A stretch of DNA of 35,143 bases from an uncultured Christensenella sp. (GTDB lineage Bacteria; Bacillota; Clostridia; Christensenellales; UBA3700), in contig CAJUEA010000015.1 in NCBI GenBank assembly GCA_910584975.1, forward strand, positions 1 through 35,143, written 5' to 3'. The position numbers and the translations under genes were made by a program. Below, piece by piece: positions 1-6,301 of this stretch (positions are counted from its first letter, which is position 1; each line of letters begins with the position of its first letter). The notes under the pieces are model-generated. The model had not been told where the DNA came from. It saw nothing but the letters and a program-made list of their open reading frames with translations, and ran no database searches.

Positions 1-101
1 TACTCGTAGTTGCAATATGTTTGGAACGCCAAACCTAACTCCCTTGCCATTTGTGAAAGCGACAATCCTTTTTGTTCTCTTTTTACTTTTAATCCGTTCA
101 T
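1..101 (-). CDS. XRE-family HTH regulator, N-terminal part (runs off window)
   Basis: An open frame on the minus strand starts at ATG 101 and runs off the left edge after about 33 codons. It begins MNGLKVKREQKGLSLSQMAR and continues into a second helix ending near FQTYCNYE, the usual helix-turn-helix start of a Cro/cI-type repressor. The ribosome site AGAGGTAG lies just upstream. It is divergent from the XRE gene at 316, and the roughly 215 bp between them carry repeated operator-like sequences, as in a phage or integrative-element genetic switch. The DNA-binding role is inferred from the family. The rest of the protein is not visible. Confidence 0.75.
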   Translation of the reverse strand, partial: MNGLKVKREQKGLSLSQMARELGLAFQTYCNYE

Positions 102-172
102 TGACTACCTCTTTCTGTGTTGCTTTTAACACAATTTGTTGTATTTATGTATTTTATTTTGGTGCTTAAAAA

Positions 173-292
173 TCCCGTTTTGTTGTTATTTGAGTATATT
201 TTACTATGTTTTGGAATATATGTCAAGCATTCTGTCCCATTTTGTTGTAAATATATTGCAAAACCCTCTTGCTTTTTATCCCAAAATGGGAT
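173..292. promoter_or_regulatory. Operator-like repeats between divergent XRE regulators
   Basis: Two direct copies of TCCC(G/A)TTTTGTTGT lie at 173-186 and 235-248. A palindrome, ATCCCAAAATGGGAT, lies at 278-292 and overlaps a TATAAT-like -10 at 291-296. The half site TCCCAAAA/TTTTGGGA is shared by all three. A related ACAATTTGTTGT occurs at 131-142. The spacing and placement between two divergent repressor genes suggest binding sites for one or both XRE proteins. Binding is inferred, not shown. Confidence 0.55.
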
Positions 293-315
293 ATAATATC
301 ATTGAGGTGATAAAA

Positions 316-630
316 ATGGACAAGAAAGAAGAGAAACAACTTGCTAAAATAAATTTATTAGGACTTCGTGGCGATAAAACCCAAGAGTATATTGCAAAAC
401 ACACAGGACTTACACAGCAATCATATCGCAATTATGAAAGCGGTGAACGCCAAGCAAACTATGCTACACTTATTCGTCTTGCTGATTATTTCGGTGTGTC
501 CCTTGATTATCTTCTTTGCCGACAAATGCCCAACTTAACCGAAAATCGTCAACAATTACTTGACAAAGTTTATACTTTATCGGAAGAGCAAGTTTCTGCC
601 GTTATTGCGATAATAAATCAAATGAAATAA
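316..630 (+). CDS. XRE-family HTH transcriptional regulator
   Basis: A 104-residue protein starting MDKKEEKQLAKINLLGLRGD. I chose ATG 316 because it has the ribosome site GAGGTGAT and because the upstream extension to 136 is low-complexity and runs through the operator region. Residues about 15-60 form a helix-turn-helix (TQEYIAKHTGLTQQSYRNYE, then a third helix ending DYFGVSLDYLL), the pattern of Cro/cI repressors. A short C-terminal helix follows. It is divergent from the partial XRE gene at 1-101, with operator-like repeats overlapping its own -10, so autoregulation is likely. It probably controls maintenance of the integrated element whose integrase lies at 4695. Confidence 0.85.
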   Translation: MDKKEEKQLAKINLLGLRGDKTQEYIAKHTGLTQQSYRNYESGERQANYATLIRLADYFGVSLDYLLCRQMPNLTENRQQLLDKVYTLSEEQVSAVIAIINQMK

Positions 631-649
631 ATCACAAAGGAGAAATATT

Positions 650-829
650 ATGATTGAAAAATTTAACCAAACCGAGAGAAAAATATGTCCTTTTCGCTCT
701 ACAATTGAAACGGAAATTTACTGCACCGATAAGTGTATGTTGAGTATTCCGTGCGATGATGAGCCGAACGGTGTTACTTGTTCCATTACGGTACTTGCTA
801 TTGAAAGCGTTCCGAAAGATGAAGATTAG
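650..829 (+). CDS. Small Cys-rich hypothetical protein (59 aa)
   Basis: Starts at ATG 650 with the ribosome site AAAGGAG 9 bases upstream, 19 bases after the XRE gene, so it is probably in the same transcript. The protein begins MIEKFNQTERKICPFRSTIE and holds five cysteines (CPF, YC, KC, PC, TC), an arrangement that could bind zinc. Small proteins with a CPF opening and paired cysteines are common in phage and integrative-element accessory regions, but I do not recognise a named family. It ends at 829, directly abutting the convergent gene that ends at 830. Confidence 0.6.
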   Translation: MIEKFNQTERKICPFRSTIETEIYCTDKCMLSIPCDDEPNGVTCSITVLAIESVPKDED

Positions 830-1090
830 TCAATCAATGGTTTTCTCGATAAACTTTCCCCGTTCTTTACTAAATACTTTTTCGGTTTTTACTTCTTCGT
901 ATTCCCACGGATTAACCGAATCGGGTGGAAGCACTATCTTACGAACAAAGTCAGAATTACCTTGATAATAACGGTGTATAATCACACCTTTACTGCTTGT
1001 TACAATTAGTTTATCCGTGCAATCAGCTTCTAAAGGCACTAAACCTTTGATAGCTAATAAAACTGATAAGCTTGGTCTTGTTTTATCCAT
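830..1090 (-). CDS. Hypothetical protein (86 aa)
   Basis: Begins MDKTRPSLSVLLAIKGLVPL at ATG 1090, preceded by a ribosome site in AATGAGGTAAGAGT. The sequence has mixed, non-repetitive composition (LIVTSSKGVIIHRYYQGN, then a Pro/Trp/Tyr segment) and no membrane helix. It ends with no gap against the convergent 650-829 gene. No family is recognised. The good start signal and protein-like composition make it likely real. It belongs to the small-gene cargo of the mobile element. Confidence 0.5.
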   Translation of the reverse strand: MDKTRPSLSVLLAIKGLVPLEADCTDKLIVTSSKGVIIHRYYQGNSDFVRKIVLPPDSVNPWEYEEVKTEKVFSKERGKFIEKTID

Positions 1091-1117
1091 ACTCTTACCT
1101 CATTAAGTAATATCGTT

Positions 1118-1146
1118 TTGCACTTACTAAGTACAACATTTAAATA
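1118..1146 (+). promoter_or_regulatory. Possible plus-strand promoter at the left edge of the inverted-repeat locus
   Basis: TTGCAC (1118-1123), a 17-base spacer and TAAATA (1141-1146). Transcription would begin near 1152, almost exactly where the left arm of the long inverted repeat begins. The match is moderate, weaker than the opposing minus-strand promoter at 1615-1643. Confidence 0.35.
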
Positions 1147-1610
1147 TGCACATTGAAAACTTGATACTTTTTACAACTTTTACACGGTTTACATTGCCTA
1201 ATTAGGCGAAAAGGAGGTGCTTATCTTGAAAAGCATTTTGTTTTTGCCCGTGTGTCTCGGTGTCGATTTGTAAAATAACACAAAATAAAAGCAAATCGGC
1301 TACGCAGTGTAAGCTACGGGCAAATGCCTAAAAGAATATAATACTTTAGGCATTAAGGTAGAACCTAACTACCAAAGTTACACTACACCGCATTTTTCAT
1401 TGCCCAAACAATGAAGAAACAGGAATAACACATGAGTTTCTGTGCGGGATGACGCAAAAATTTTGGCGACCGTTTGCATTCTTTTTGGGGAGAAAGCTCG
1501 TTGGTTGCACCTCGCTCGGTTATGCAATGTAAGCCGTGCAAAGACACAACTAAGTATCAAGTTTTCAATGTACACATTTAGTTAATACAACTTCCTTTTG
1601 TTAACTATGG
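1147..1610 (-). ncRNA. Candidate large structured RNA closed by a long interrupted inverted repeat
   Basis: Three collinear complementary blocks pair the two ends: 1150-1169 with 1552-1571 (20 bp perfect), 1182-1197 with 1524-1539 (one wobble and one end mismatch), and 1214-1220 with 1507-1513. Inside are nested or simple stems: 1243-1251/1316-1324 enclosing 1264-1270/1292-1298; 1324-1332/1345-1353; 1357-1361/1369-1373; and 1396-1402/1409-1415. No convincing long protein fits. A consensus promoter fires leftward from 1643-1615, so I place the RNA on the minus strand. Wobble pairs do not settle the strand, and a weaker plus promoter exists at 1118. Its size and closed multi-helix layout recall large mobile-element RNAs such as ROOL or GOLLD, but I cannot confirm any class. 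Confidence 0.45.
1226..1273 (+). CDS. Possible 15-codon leader or toxin-like peptide (TTG start)
   Basis: On the plus strand the strong ribosome site AAAAGGAGGTG (1210-1219) is followed 6 bases later by TTG, then 14 sense codons giving (M)KSILFLPVCLGVDL and TAA. The peptide is hydrophobic. The ribosome site can pair with 1507-1513, so translation could be gated by the long inverted repeat. On the other strand the same bases read CACCTCCTTTT, matching the 16S rRNA anti-Shine-Dalgarno end. Whether this is a real peptide or a by-product of an RNA structure is unclear. Confidence 0.25.
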   Translation: MKSILFLPVCLGVDL

Positions 1611-1614
1611 TTAC

Positions 1615-1643
1615 ATTATACACGAGAAATCTCTAAATGTCAA
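1615..1643 (-). promoter_or_regulatory. Consensus promoter with palindrome in the spacer (copy 1)
   Basis: Read on the minus strand: TTGACA (1643-1638), 17 bases, TATAAT (1620-1615), a perfect sigma-A promoter. The spacer holds the dyad GAGANNTCTC at 1624-1633. A 33-bp stretch (1612-1644) recurs identically at 3096-3128. A second dyad, TAGAGATTTCTCTA, lies at 1652-1665. Transcription runs leftward into the structured-RNA locus. Confidence 0.75.
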
Positions 1644-1651
1644 CCATTTGC

Positions 1652-1665
1652 TAGAGATTTCTCTA
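1652..1665. promoter_or_regulatory. Palindromic operator TAGAGATTTCTCTA
   Basis: Six-base half sites TAGAGA/TCTCTA with a 2-base centre, symmetric except at the centre. It shares the GAGANNTCTC core with the sites at 1624-1633 and 3108-3117 inside the paired promoters. It lies upstream of the membrane protein gene at 1721. It is probably bound by one of the element's XRE proteins, most simply the one at 3153, whose own upstream region carries the third site. Confidence 0.5.
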
Positions 1666-1720
1666 AGTTTTTGCAAAAAAAATAATTCCAGTCAAAAGAT
1701 GGAATTAAAAGGAGAAACTC

Positions 1721-2188
1721 ATGAATGCCGTAGATATTATGTCAATTATTGCAAGCAGCATATCAATAGTTACTTTTATAACTCTATTATTCTCTATTGT
1801 ATCGTGGATTTGCAATCTTACTCGCAAAAATACAATTAATCCAAACATTAATTTAATTCCTCCACATTTTGTGAAAGGACATGGGAAGTATATCGCCGAC
1901 ATTGATATCTTTTTTTATAACAAATCAAACAGAACATTTTACATAAGAGATATTTATATACAATGTAATAAAAAACGAATTGAAATATATAAACGTCAAG
2001 AAGCTTATGAAAGAGTGTTTTTGCAAATTTTTCCGATAAAGGTTGAGCCTTATCAACCCATAACACTTGCAGGTGCTTGCTATGTTTTATCAAGCTTTTC
2101 TTTTCCAAATCAAATTGAATTAAAAATTACCATTGGGAAAAGGACACTAACTTATCCTATAACCCCCCATTTATTGCCACAAAGATAG
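1721..2188 (+). CDS. Hypothetical membrane-anchored protein (155 aa)
   Basis: Starts at ATG 1721 behind AAAAGGAG, beginning MNAVDIMSIIASSISIVTFI. Residues about 7-33 form one hydrophobic helix, followed by basic residues (LTRKN). This suggests an N-terminal anchor with the remaining 120 residues in the cytoplasm. The soluble part is rich in beta-prone segments (IADIDIFFYNKSNRTFYIRDIYI) and resembles small immunity or exclusion-type proteins only in general layout. No family is recognised. It ends 32 bases inside the convergent gene at 2157-2378. An operator-like palindrome lies at 1652-1665 upstream. Confidence 0.6.
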   Translation: MNAVDIMSIIASSISIVTFITLLFSIVSWICNLTRKNTINPNINLIPPHFVKGHGKYIADIDIFFYNKSNRTFYIRDIYIQCNKKRIEIYKRQEAYERVFLQIFPIKVEPYQPITLAGACYVLSSFSFPNQIELKITIGKRTLTYPITPHLLPQR

Positions 2189-2378
2189 CAAAGCCAACCA
2201 AAACAAAAAGTAAGATAGTAGTTGTTATTAAAAAGAAAAAAGACAAGAATCGTAAAATTGTATCTGCTCTATCAGACAAATTCGCATTGTTAAACGCATA
2301 TAGAGGAACAATTATTCCACCACATATACCAGAAACAAGAAATGCAATTACGAATCCAAAAAAAACATTCAATAGCAT
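2157..2378 (-). CDS. Small two-helix membrane protein (73 aa)
   Basis: Begins MLLNVFFGFVIAFLVSGICG at ATG 2378, with the ribosome site TGTGAGGTAG upstream. Two hydrophobic helices (about residues 3-28 and 45-70) are separated by a polar loop containing NNANLSDRADT. The leader TTTGTGAGGT is shared with the minus-strand gene ending at 2668, which suggests a common origin or a common translation signal. The 3' end overlaps the convergent gene at 1721-2188 by 32 bases. Function is unknown. Small double-helix proteins of this kind in mobile elements may be holin-like or exclusion proteins, but nothing here decides that. Confidence 0.5.
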   Translation of the reverse strand: MLLNVFFGFVIAFLVSGICGGIIVPLYAFNNANLSDRADTILRFLSFFFLITTTILLFVLVGFAIFVAINGGL

Positions 2379-2446
2379 ACCCTACTACCTCACAAATAAA
2401 ATATAAATAAAAACTAAAGTTGATTAAATAAAAGGAGACTAAATCT

Positions 2447-2653
2447 ATGGTTAAAGTTATTAATTTTGAATATGATGAAAATACAAAAATTGCAACTATT
2501 ACATTTGATAATGATGTAGTTTGGATTCGAAAAAATGTACCTAAATTTATGGTTCAAGCCTATTTCCTACCTACTACTGACAAAAATCAATATGTAAATG
2601 ACAATTTTTTATTTTGGGATAATGTAAATGGTATTGGTCAAAGGAATAAATAA
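2447..2653 (+). CDS. Small hypothetical protein (68 aa), weak KTSC-like pattern
   Basis: Starts at ATG 2447 behind AAAAGGAG, beginning MVKVINFEYDENTKIATITF. The order YD..TK...I.F, a central VP, and a later aromatic/DN motif resembles the small KTSC fold (about 60-70 residues, lysyl-tRNA-synthetase-associated and prophage-linked). The expected KTSC residues are only partly present, so this is a weak resemblance. The gene stands alone between minus-strand genes. No promoter is obvious. Confidence 0.5.
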   Translation: MVKVINFEYDENTKIATITFDNDVVWIRKNVPKFMVQAYFLPTTDKNQYVNDNFLFWDNVNGIGQRNK

Positions 2654-2667
2654 TCCTAGTAGTTTAT

Positions 2668-3069
2668 TTATACCAATTTATTTGAATAAGATTGAAACAA
2701 GTCTGTAAAATTTGAAAAATTTTTTAAATATCGTTCAGAATATATACTAGAAATACATCTCTCAATAAATTCAATTTCGGATATATTGTGTTCACTATAT
2801 GGATTATTACAAGAACAATATTTATGTATATAATATGGATTTGAATTAACTAAAATATACATCTGAAGAACTACTGCATACATTTCATTTTTAAATTCTC
2901 CAAGTATGTTTTCATCCCATAACCCTTCTACTAATTGACAATATATTTGTGCACAATTACTATTAGAAGAACTAATCTTATTAAAATCTTTTTGAATTGT
3001 TTCTACATTTTTTAAAAAGCAATTCTTGAAATCATAAAACTCAAAATTTGGGAATTTAAATTTAACCAA
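2668..3069 (-). CDS. Hypothetical protein (133 aa, TTG start)
   Basis: The frame is open from GTG 3078, but the ribosome site GAGGTG overlaps that codon. TTG 3069 sits 6 bases after the site and matches the leader layout of the gene at 2378, so I prefer it. The protein begins MVKFKFPNFEFYDFKNCFLK, is rich in Asn, Tyr, Phe and Cys, and has no membrane helix or recognised domain. A consensus promoter (3127-3099) with a GAGANNTCTC dyad drives it. The same 33-bp promoter copy drives the structured-RNA locus, so both should respond to the same repressor, most likely the divergent XRE protein at 3153. Confidence 0.6.
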   Translation of the reverse strand: MVKFKFPNFEFYDFKNCFLKNVETIQKDFNKISSSNSNCAQIYCQLVEGLWDENILGEFKNEMYAVVLQMYILVNSNPYYIHKYCSCNNPYSEHNISEIEFIERCISSIYSERYLKNFSNFTDLFQSYSNKLV

Positions 3070-3098
3070 AATTAACACCTCACAAATAATCTAACTAC

Positions 3099-3127
3099 AT
3101 TATACACGAGAAATCTCTAAATGTCAA
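3099..3127 (-). promoter_or_regulatory. Consensus promoter with palindrome in the spacer (copy 2)
   Basis: Minus strand TTGACA (3127-3122), 17 bases, TATAAT (3104-3099). The operator-like GAGAAATCTC lies at 3108-3117 in the spacer. Bases 3096-3128 are identical to 1612-1644. It drives the gene at 2668-3069 and lies directly upstream of the divergent XRE gene at 3153, fitting repressor autoregulation. Confidence 0.75.
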
Positions 3128-3152
3128 CTATAAAATAAAAGGAGAATCAATT

Positions 3153-3578
3153 ATGGAAAGAATACTAAAATTAATTACTGATGCTAATGTATCTGATTAT
3201 AGTTTAGAAAAAACTCTTGGTTTTACACAGGGTACTATAAGTAATTGGAGAAGAAACAAAAATAAAATATCAACAGATGCTGTTATAAAACTAGCAAAAT
3301 ACTTTAATGTCTCAACTGACTATTTGCTTTGTCTTACTGATGAACCAAATTACTTGTCTACTAATGCAAACACTTCAACTGAACTTATCAAGAGACCAAA
3401 ATATGATGTTTCAGATAAGTTTAAGGAAGATTATATGAATTTACTTAAAGACAAGCATTTTTCAAATATTGCAAAAGTGTACAACGAATTTGATGAAGAG
3501 AATCAACTTCAAATTTATACTTATATAGTAACTCTTGCAACTAAAGTCGGCTTGAATGTTGCAAAAATTATTGAATAA
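3153..3578 (+). CDS. XRE-family HTH transcriptional regulator
   Basis: A 141-residue protein with the ribosome site AAAAGGAG, beginning MERILKLITDANVSDYSLEK. Residues about 12-58 form the helix-turn-helix (SLEKTLGFTQGTISNWRR, then DAVIKLAKYFNVSTDYLLCL). A Ser/Thr/Asn-rich linker follows, then an acidic helical C-terminal part likely used for dimerisation. It is divergent from the gene at 2668-3069. The shared 30-bp promoter region carries the GAGANNTCTC dyad, so this protein is the simplest candidate to bind the three dyads at 1624, 1654 and 3108. That assignment is inference from position. Confidence 0.85.
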   Translation: MERILKLITDANVSDYSLEKTLGFTQGTISNWRRNKNKISTDAVIKLAKYFNVSTDYLLCLTDEPNYLSTNANTSTELIKRPKYDVSDKFKEDYMNLLKDKHFSNIAKVYNEFDEENQLQIYTYIVTLATKVGLNVAKIIE

Positions 3579-3606
3579 TAGTATAATTAAGTTAAGAGGT
3601 ATTTTT

Positions 3607-4620
3607 ATGAAAAAATCATTAAAGTTATTAATATGTGTTATTTTAATTGTTATTTTCACATTGACATTGTGTGCTTGTGATGGTGGAAAACCTATGAACG
3701 AAGAAAATTGTGATGATAATCATGATTTAAAGCAACTTTCCTATACAGCACCAACTTGTAAAACCAATGGACAGCAAGTTCTAAAATGCTCTAAATGTGA
3801 ATATACAGAAACCAAAACTCTTTTGCCTATAGAGCATGATTATATTGAAAAGTCTAAAACTCCATCAACTTGTTCGCAACACGGAACACAAGTTTTAGAA
3901 TGTTCAATGTGCCATGAAACTAAAACTACCACATTAGATTTGAAAGAACATAATTACAAGTTAATTAGTAGCACACCTTCAACTTGTGTTGCTAAAGGAC
4001 ACAATGATTACAAATGTAATGATTGCTCTGCTGCTAAGACTGAAGAACTTGATTTAGCTAATCATAATTATGAAACTATTACAACTAACGCCACTTGTTT
4101 CACCCATGGCAATACCAAAGAAATATGTAGTGTTTGTAATGATACTAAACTTATAAATGAAACTCCTCTACTTACTCATAGTTTTGAAGCTGATGGATAC
4201 TGCTCTAAGTGTGGTATCTTTGAAACCTTGTTTGATGAAAATCTATTGAATACTAATTGGCTATACAACACTTCTTTAGGCGATATTACTGGTAACTTAA
4301 AAATCAAATCAAAAAATAATGTAGATATTCCAACTGATTATTTTATTAACAACCACACTAAAATTATTTTAACACTATATGATGAAAATGAAGAAATTTT
4401 ACAAACTGAAACTATTTTTGCTGAAATTAAAGATAATGCTTTAACAATTCAATGTGGTGGTGGAACAACTATAAACTTTTCAAATAAATTTTGTTTAAGA
4501 CTAGGAGTAGATACGAGATTTACACTAGACACATTAACAAAAACAAAATCATTTAAACTTGAATTATCTTGCAATGGATATAAAACTATAGAAAAAACTT
4601 ACGATTTAACTACTAAATAA
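3607..4620 (+). CDS. Cys/His-repeat lipoprotein
   Basis: ATG 3607 has the ribosome site AAGAGGT; the open frame upstream overlaps the previous gene and is not used. The 337-residue protein starts with a lipoprotein signal: a basic N-end, a hydrophobic core and lipobox L21-C22-A23-C24, so it should be lipid-anchored outside the membrane. Residues about 40-215 hold four tandem repeats of roughly 34 residues of the form H-x-Y...TPSTC...G....C..C..TKT..L, ending in a CSKCG knuckle. Such Cys-pair repeats are common in clostridial surface proteins and may bind zinc or form disulfides. The C-terminal 120 residues are beta-rich and unrecognised. It lies 28 bases after the XRE gene. Confidence 0.8.
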   Translation: MKKSLKLLICVILIVIFTLTLCACDGGKPMNEENCDDNHDLKQLSYTAPTCKTNGQQVLKCSKCEYTETKTLLPIEHDYIEKSKTPSTCSQHGTQVLECSMCHETKTTTLDLKEHNYKLISSTPSTCVAKGHNDYKCNDCSAAKTEELDLANHNYETITTNATCFTHGNTKEICSVCNDTKLINETPLLTHSFEADGYCSKCGIFETLFDENLLNTNWLYNTSLGDITGNLKIKSKNNVDIPTDYFINNHTKIILTLYDENEEILQTETIFAEIKDNALTIQCGGGTTINFSNKFCLRLGVDTRFTLDTLTKTKSFKLELSCNGYKTIEKTYDLTTK

Positions 4621-4694
4621 TAATTCGGATAGTAAAATTTACCAATTTTTAGTATAATTTATACCTATTTCACTTTTGGAGGTATGAATATACT

Positions 4695-5990
4695 ATGGAC
4701 AAATTTATAGAAACGCATTTTATTGCAATGGAAAATTGGGCACAAAAAATTATTAACTCAATCCACTCAATTTATGGTTATTGTGATGCACATGAAACTT
4801 ACACCCATATGCATTCACAAGCACCACCAAATTTTACGCAACTTGAAAGCAATGGGTTCAATGAATCATCTCACACTATATTAGAGGAGATTAAAGCAAT
4901 GATTATTGAACTTAAAATAAAAGGTTCGGTACGACAAAGAGATGATGGTCTTTTTGAGTACCGTTCTTCTCTACTCGGCTCAATTTATGGCCGAACTAAA
5001 GAAGAAATTGAGCAAAAACTCACAAAAAAACTAAAGGAGGTAACAAATAAAAAAGGAAAAGTATCTAATAAAAACAAAAAAGAATATCCAAAATTGTCAG
5101 AATTTTTTGAGACACATTATTTGCCATATAAAAAGCAAACACTTGCACTCAATTCAATAAAAAGCATACAAAATGAATTTAATTTTATTGTAGGTAAAGG
5201 AAATTTCAATTTGACACTCAATAAATATACAACAGCAAATATAGAAACATTTCTCTTCTCAATACCACAGACACGCAAGCGGCAAAAGATTAGAGGGCTT
5301 ATAAATAATATTTTCAAGTATGCTAAAAGATTAGGATTCATTAAGAATAATCCGTGTGAAAATGTTGAGCATATAAAACACAAGCAAAAAATCGGTCAAG
5401 CATTAAGTTTTCAAGAACAAACAATATTCTTTGATAATTTATTTAATGATAATATGATCATGCTTAATCATAAATTATATTTTGCTTTTATGTATTTAAC
5501 AGGTGTAAGGCGCAGTGAAGGACTTGATTTAAAAACAAGTGATGTGGATTTTTACAATAATACACTACATATACGAGGAACTAAAACATGTGGATCAAAT
5601 CGAACAATACCATTGTTCCCTTTAGTCAAAAAGTTACTACAATCAATAACTCCAGACAAAAACGGATTATATTTTCCAATAAAGCCAGATATGATTACCC
5701 GATTAATGCAACAAGTAAAAGATAATGAACATCACCCACACGAATTAAGACATACCTTTGGCACGATCAAAATGTGTGTGGAAAAATTAGATGCAAAAAC
5801 GGTATCGTTGTATCTAGGTCATACTACAACAAATATGACATTAACACGATATACTCATCCGGAGCAATTAGATATGGGGATATTCTTTAATGGTAGTTTA
5901 TCAGAAAATGAAAAACTTAATCTTATGATAACAAAATATCAGTCAGTACTTGATAAAATTGAGGATTTTATAACTCGTTTTACCCATTAA
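4695..5990 (+). CDS. Tyrosine recombinase (integrase) of the mobile element
   Basis: A 431-residue site-specific recombinase that integrates and excises the element. The C-terminal catalytic domain (about 235-395) shows all expected residues: R272 in TGVRRSE, K297 in GTKT, H349-x-x-R352 in HPHELRH, H376 in LGHTT and nucleophile Y386 in RYTH. Residues 79-115 resemble the arm-binding three-strand domain (GSVRQRDDGLFEYRSSL), and about 133-225 the SAM-like core-binding domain. The first 70 residues are extra. The start has GGAGG 12 bases upstream. It ends about 100 bases from the interrupted tRNA-Leu fragment at 6091-6131, the typical layout of an element integrated at a tRNA gene. No excisionase is seen. 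Confidence 0.95.
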   Translation: MDKFIETHFIAMENWAQKIINSIHSIYGYCDAHETYTHMHSQAPPNFTQLESNGFNESSHTILEEIKAMIIELKIKGSVRQRDDGLFEYRSSLLGSIYGRTKEEIEQKLTKKLKEVTNKKGKVSNKNKKEYPKLSEFFETHYLPYKKQTLALNSIKSIQNEFNFIVGKGNFNLTLNKYTTANIETFLFSIPQTRKRQKIRGLINNIFKYAKRLGFIKNNPCENVEHIKHKQKIGQALSFQEQTIFFDNLFNDNMIMLNHKLYFAFMYLTGVRRSEGLDLKTSDVDFYNNTLHIRGTKTCGSNRTIPLFPLVKKLLQSITPDKNGLYFPIKPDMITRLMQQVKDNEHHPHELRHTFGTIKMCVEKLDAKTVSLYLGHTTTNMTLTRYTHPEQLDMGIFFNGSLSENEKLNLMITKYQSVLDKIEDFITRFTH

Positions 5991-6002
5991 ATACCCAAAT
6001 TT
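5981..6002. repeat. 11-bp direct repeats TACCCA at the integrase end
   Basis: TACCCATTAAA (5981-5991) is followed without gap by TACCCAAATTT (5992-6002). A near-identical pair, TACCCAAAATA/TACCCAAAAAA, sits at 33117-33138 next to the other tRNA array. An 11-bp period between the integrase gene and the attachment site suits integrase arm-type sites. Their role is inferred. Confidence 0.45.
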
Positions 6003-6009
6003 TAGACAC

Positions 6010-6052
6010 AAAAAAGCCTTGAAATATGTCAAAAAAACATAAATTCAAGGCT
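6010..6052 (-). terminator. Intrinsic terminator, minus strand
   Basis: AGCCTTGAA (6044-6052 read on the minus strand) pairs with TTCAAGGCT (6015-6023) around a 20-base loop that has its own ATGT/ACAT stem. Six T follow on the minus strand (6015-6010). It would stop transcription coming from the tRNA operon through the interrupted tRNA-Leu, before it enters the integrase gene antisense. Confidence 0.75.
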
Positions 6053-6071
6053 AAAATGTAGCTAAAATGGA
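6050..6071. repeat. 11-bp direct repeats GCTAAAATG next to the attachment site
   Basis: GCTAAAATGTA (6050-6060) and GCTAAAATGGA (6061-6071) are adjacent direct repeats between the terminator and the tRNA-Leu fragment. Their 11-bp period and their position 20 bp from the tRNA fragment suggest integrase binding sites. Confidence 0.4.
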
Positions 6072-6090
6072 TATTTTTACGGAATTTCAT

Positions 6091-6131
6091 GATTTTAAGT
6101 CCCTTGCGTCTGCCTATTCCGCCACTTCGGC
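6091..6131 (-). pseudogene. tRNA-Leu(UAA) 5' half, interrupted at the anticodon stem-loop; element attachment site
   Basis: Read on the minus strand, the sequence GCCGAAGTGGCGGAATAGGC and the following bases match the acceptor, D-arm and anticodon arm of tRNA-Leu up to ACTTAAAATC (anticodon TAA). After this the sequence departs from any tRNA: no 3' anticodon-stem strand CCC, no variable arm and no T-arm. The break lies where the integrase-bearing element begins, so the anticodon-loop region is the likely crossover core. The missing 3' half should lie at the far end of the element, outside the window. A group I intron is unlikely because the anticodon loop is uninterrupted. Confidence 0.75.
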
Positions 6132-6138
6132 ATTTTAT

Positions 6139-6212
<74 letters not shown>

Positions 6213-6223
6213 ATAATAAAAAA

Positions 6224-6298
<75 letters not shown>

Positions 6299-6301
6299 AA
6301 A

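Noticed and set aside
136..315. N-terminal extension of the 316 XRE protein
   Set aside because: It would translate the operator region as a Phe/Tyr/Cys-rich stretch; ATG 316 has the good ribosome site.
1378..1575. 65-residue minus-strand open frame
   Set aside because: It lies inside the structured-RNA locus, spans the inverted-repeat arm, has no ribosome site, and its composition (HNRARCNQRAFSPKRMQT) is not protein-like.
6091..6131. Group I intron in tRNA-Leu(UAA)
   Set aside because: Such introns interrupt the anticodon loop itself. Here the loop CTTAAAA is whole, and the next sequence leads to an integrase gene rather than intron helices with the 3' tRNA half.
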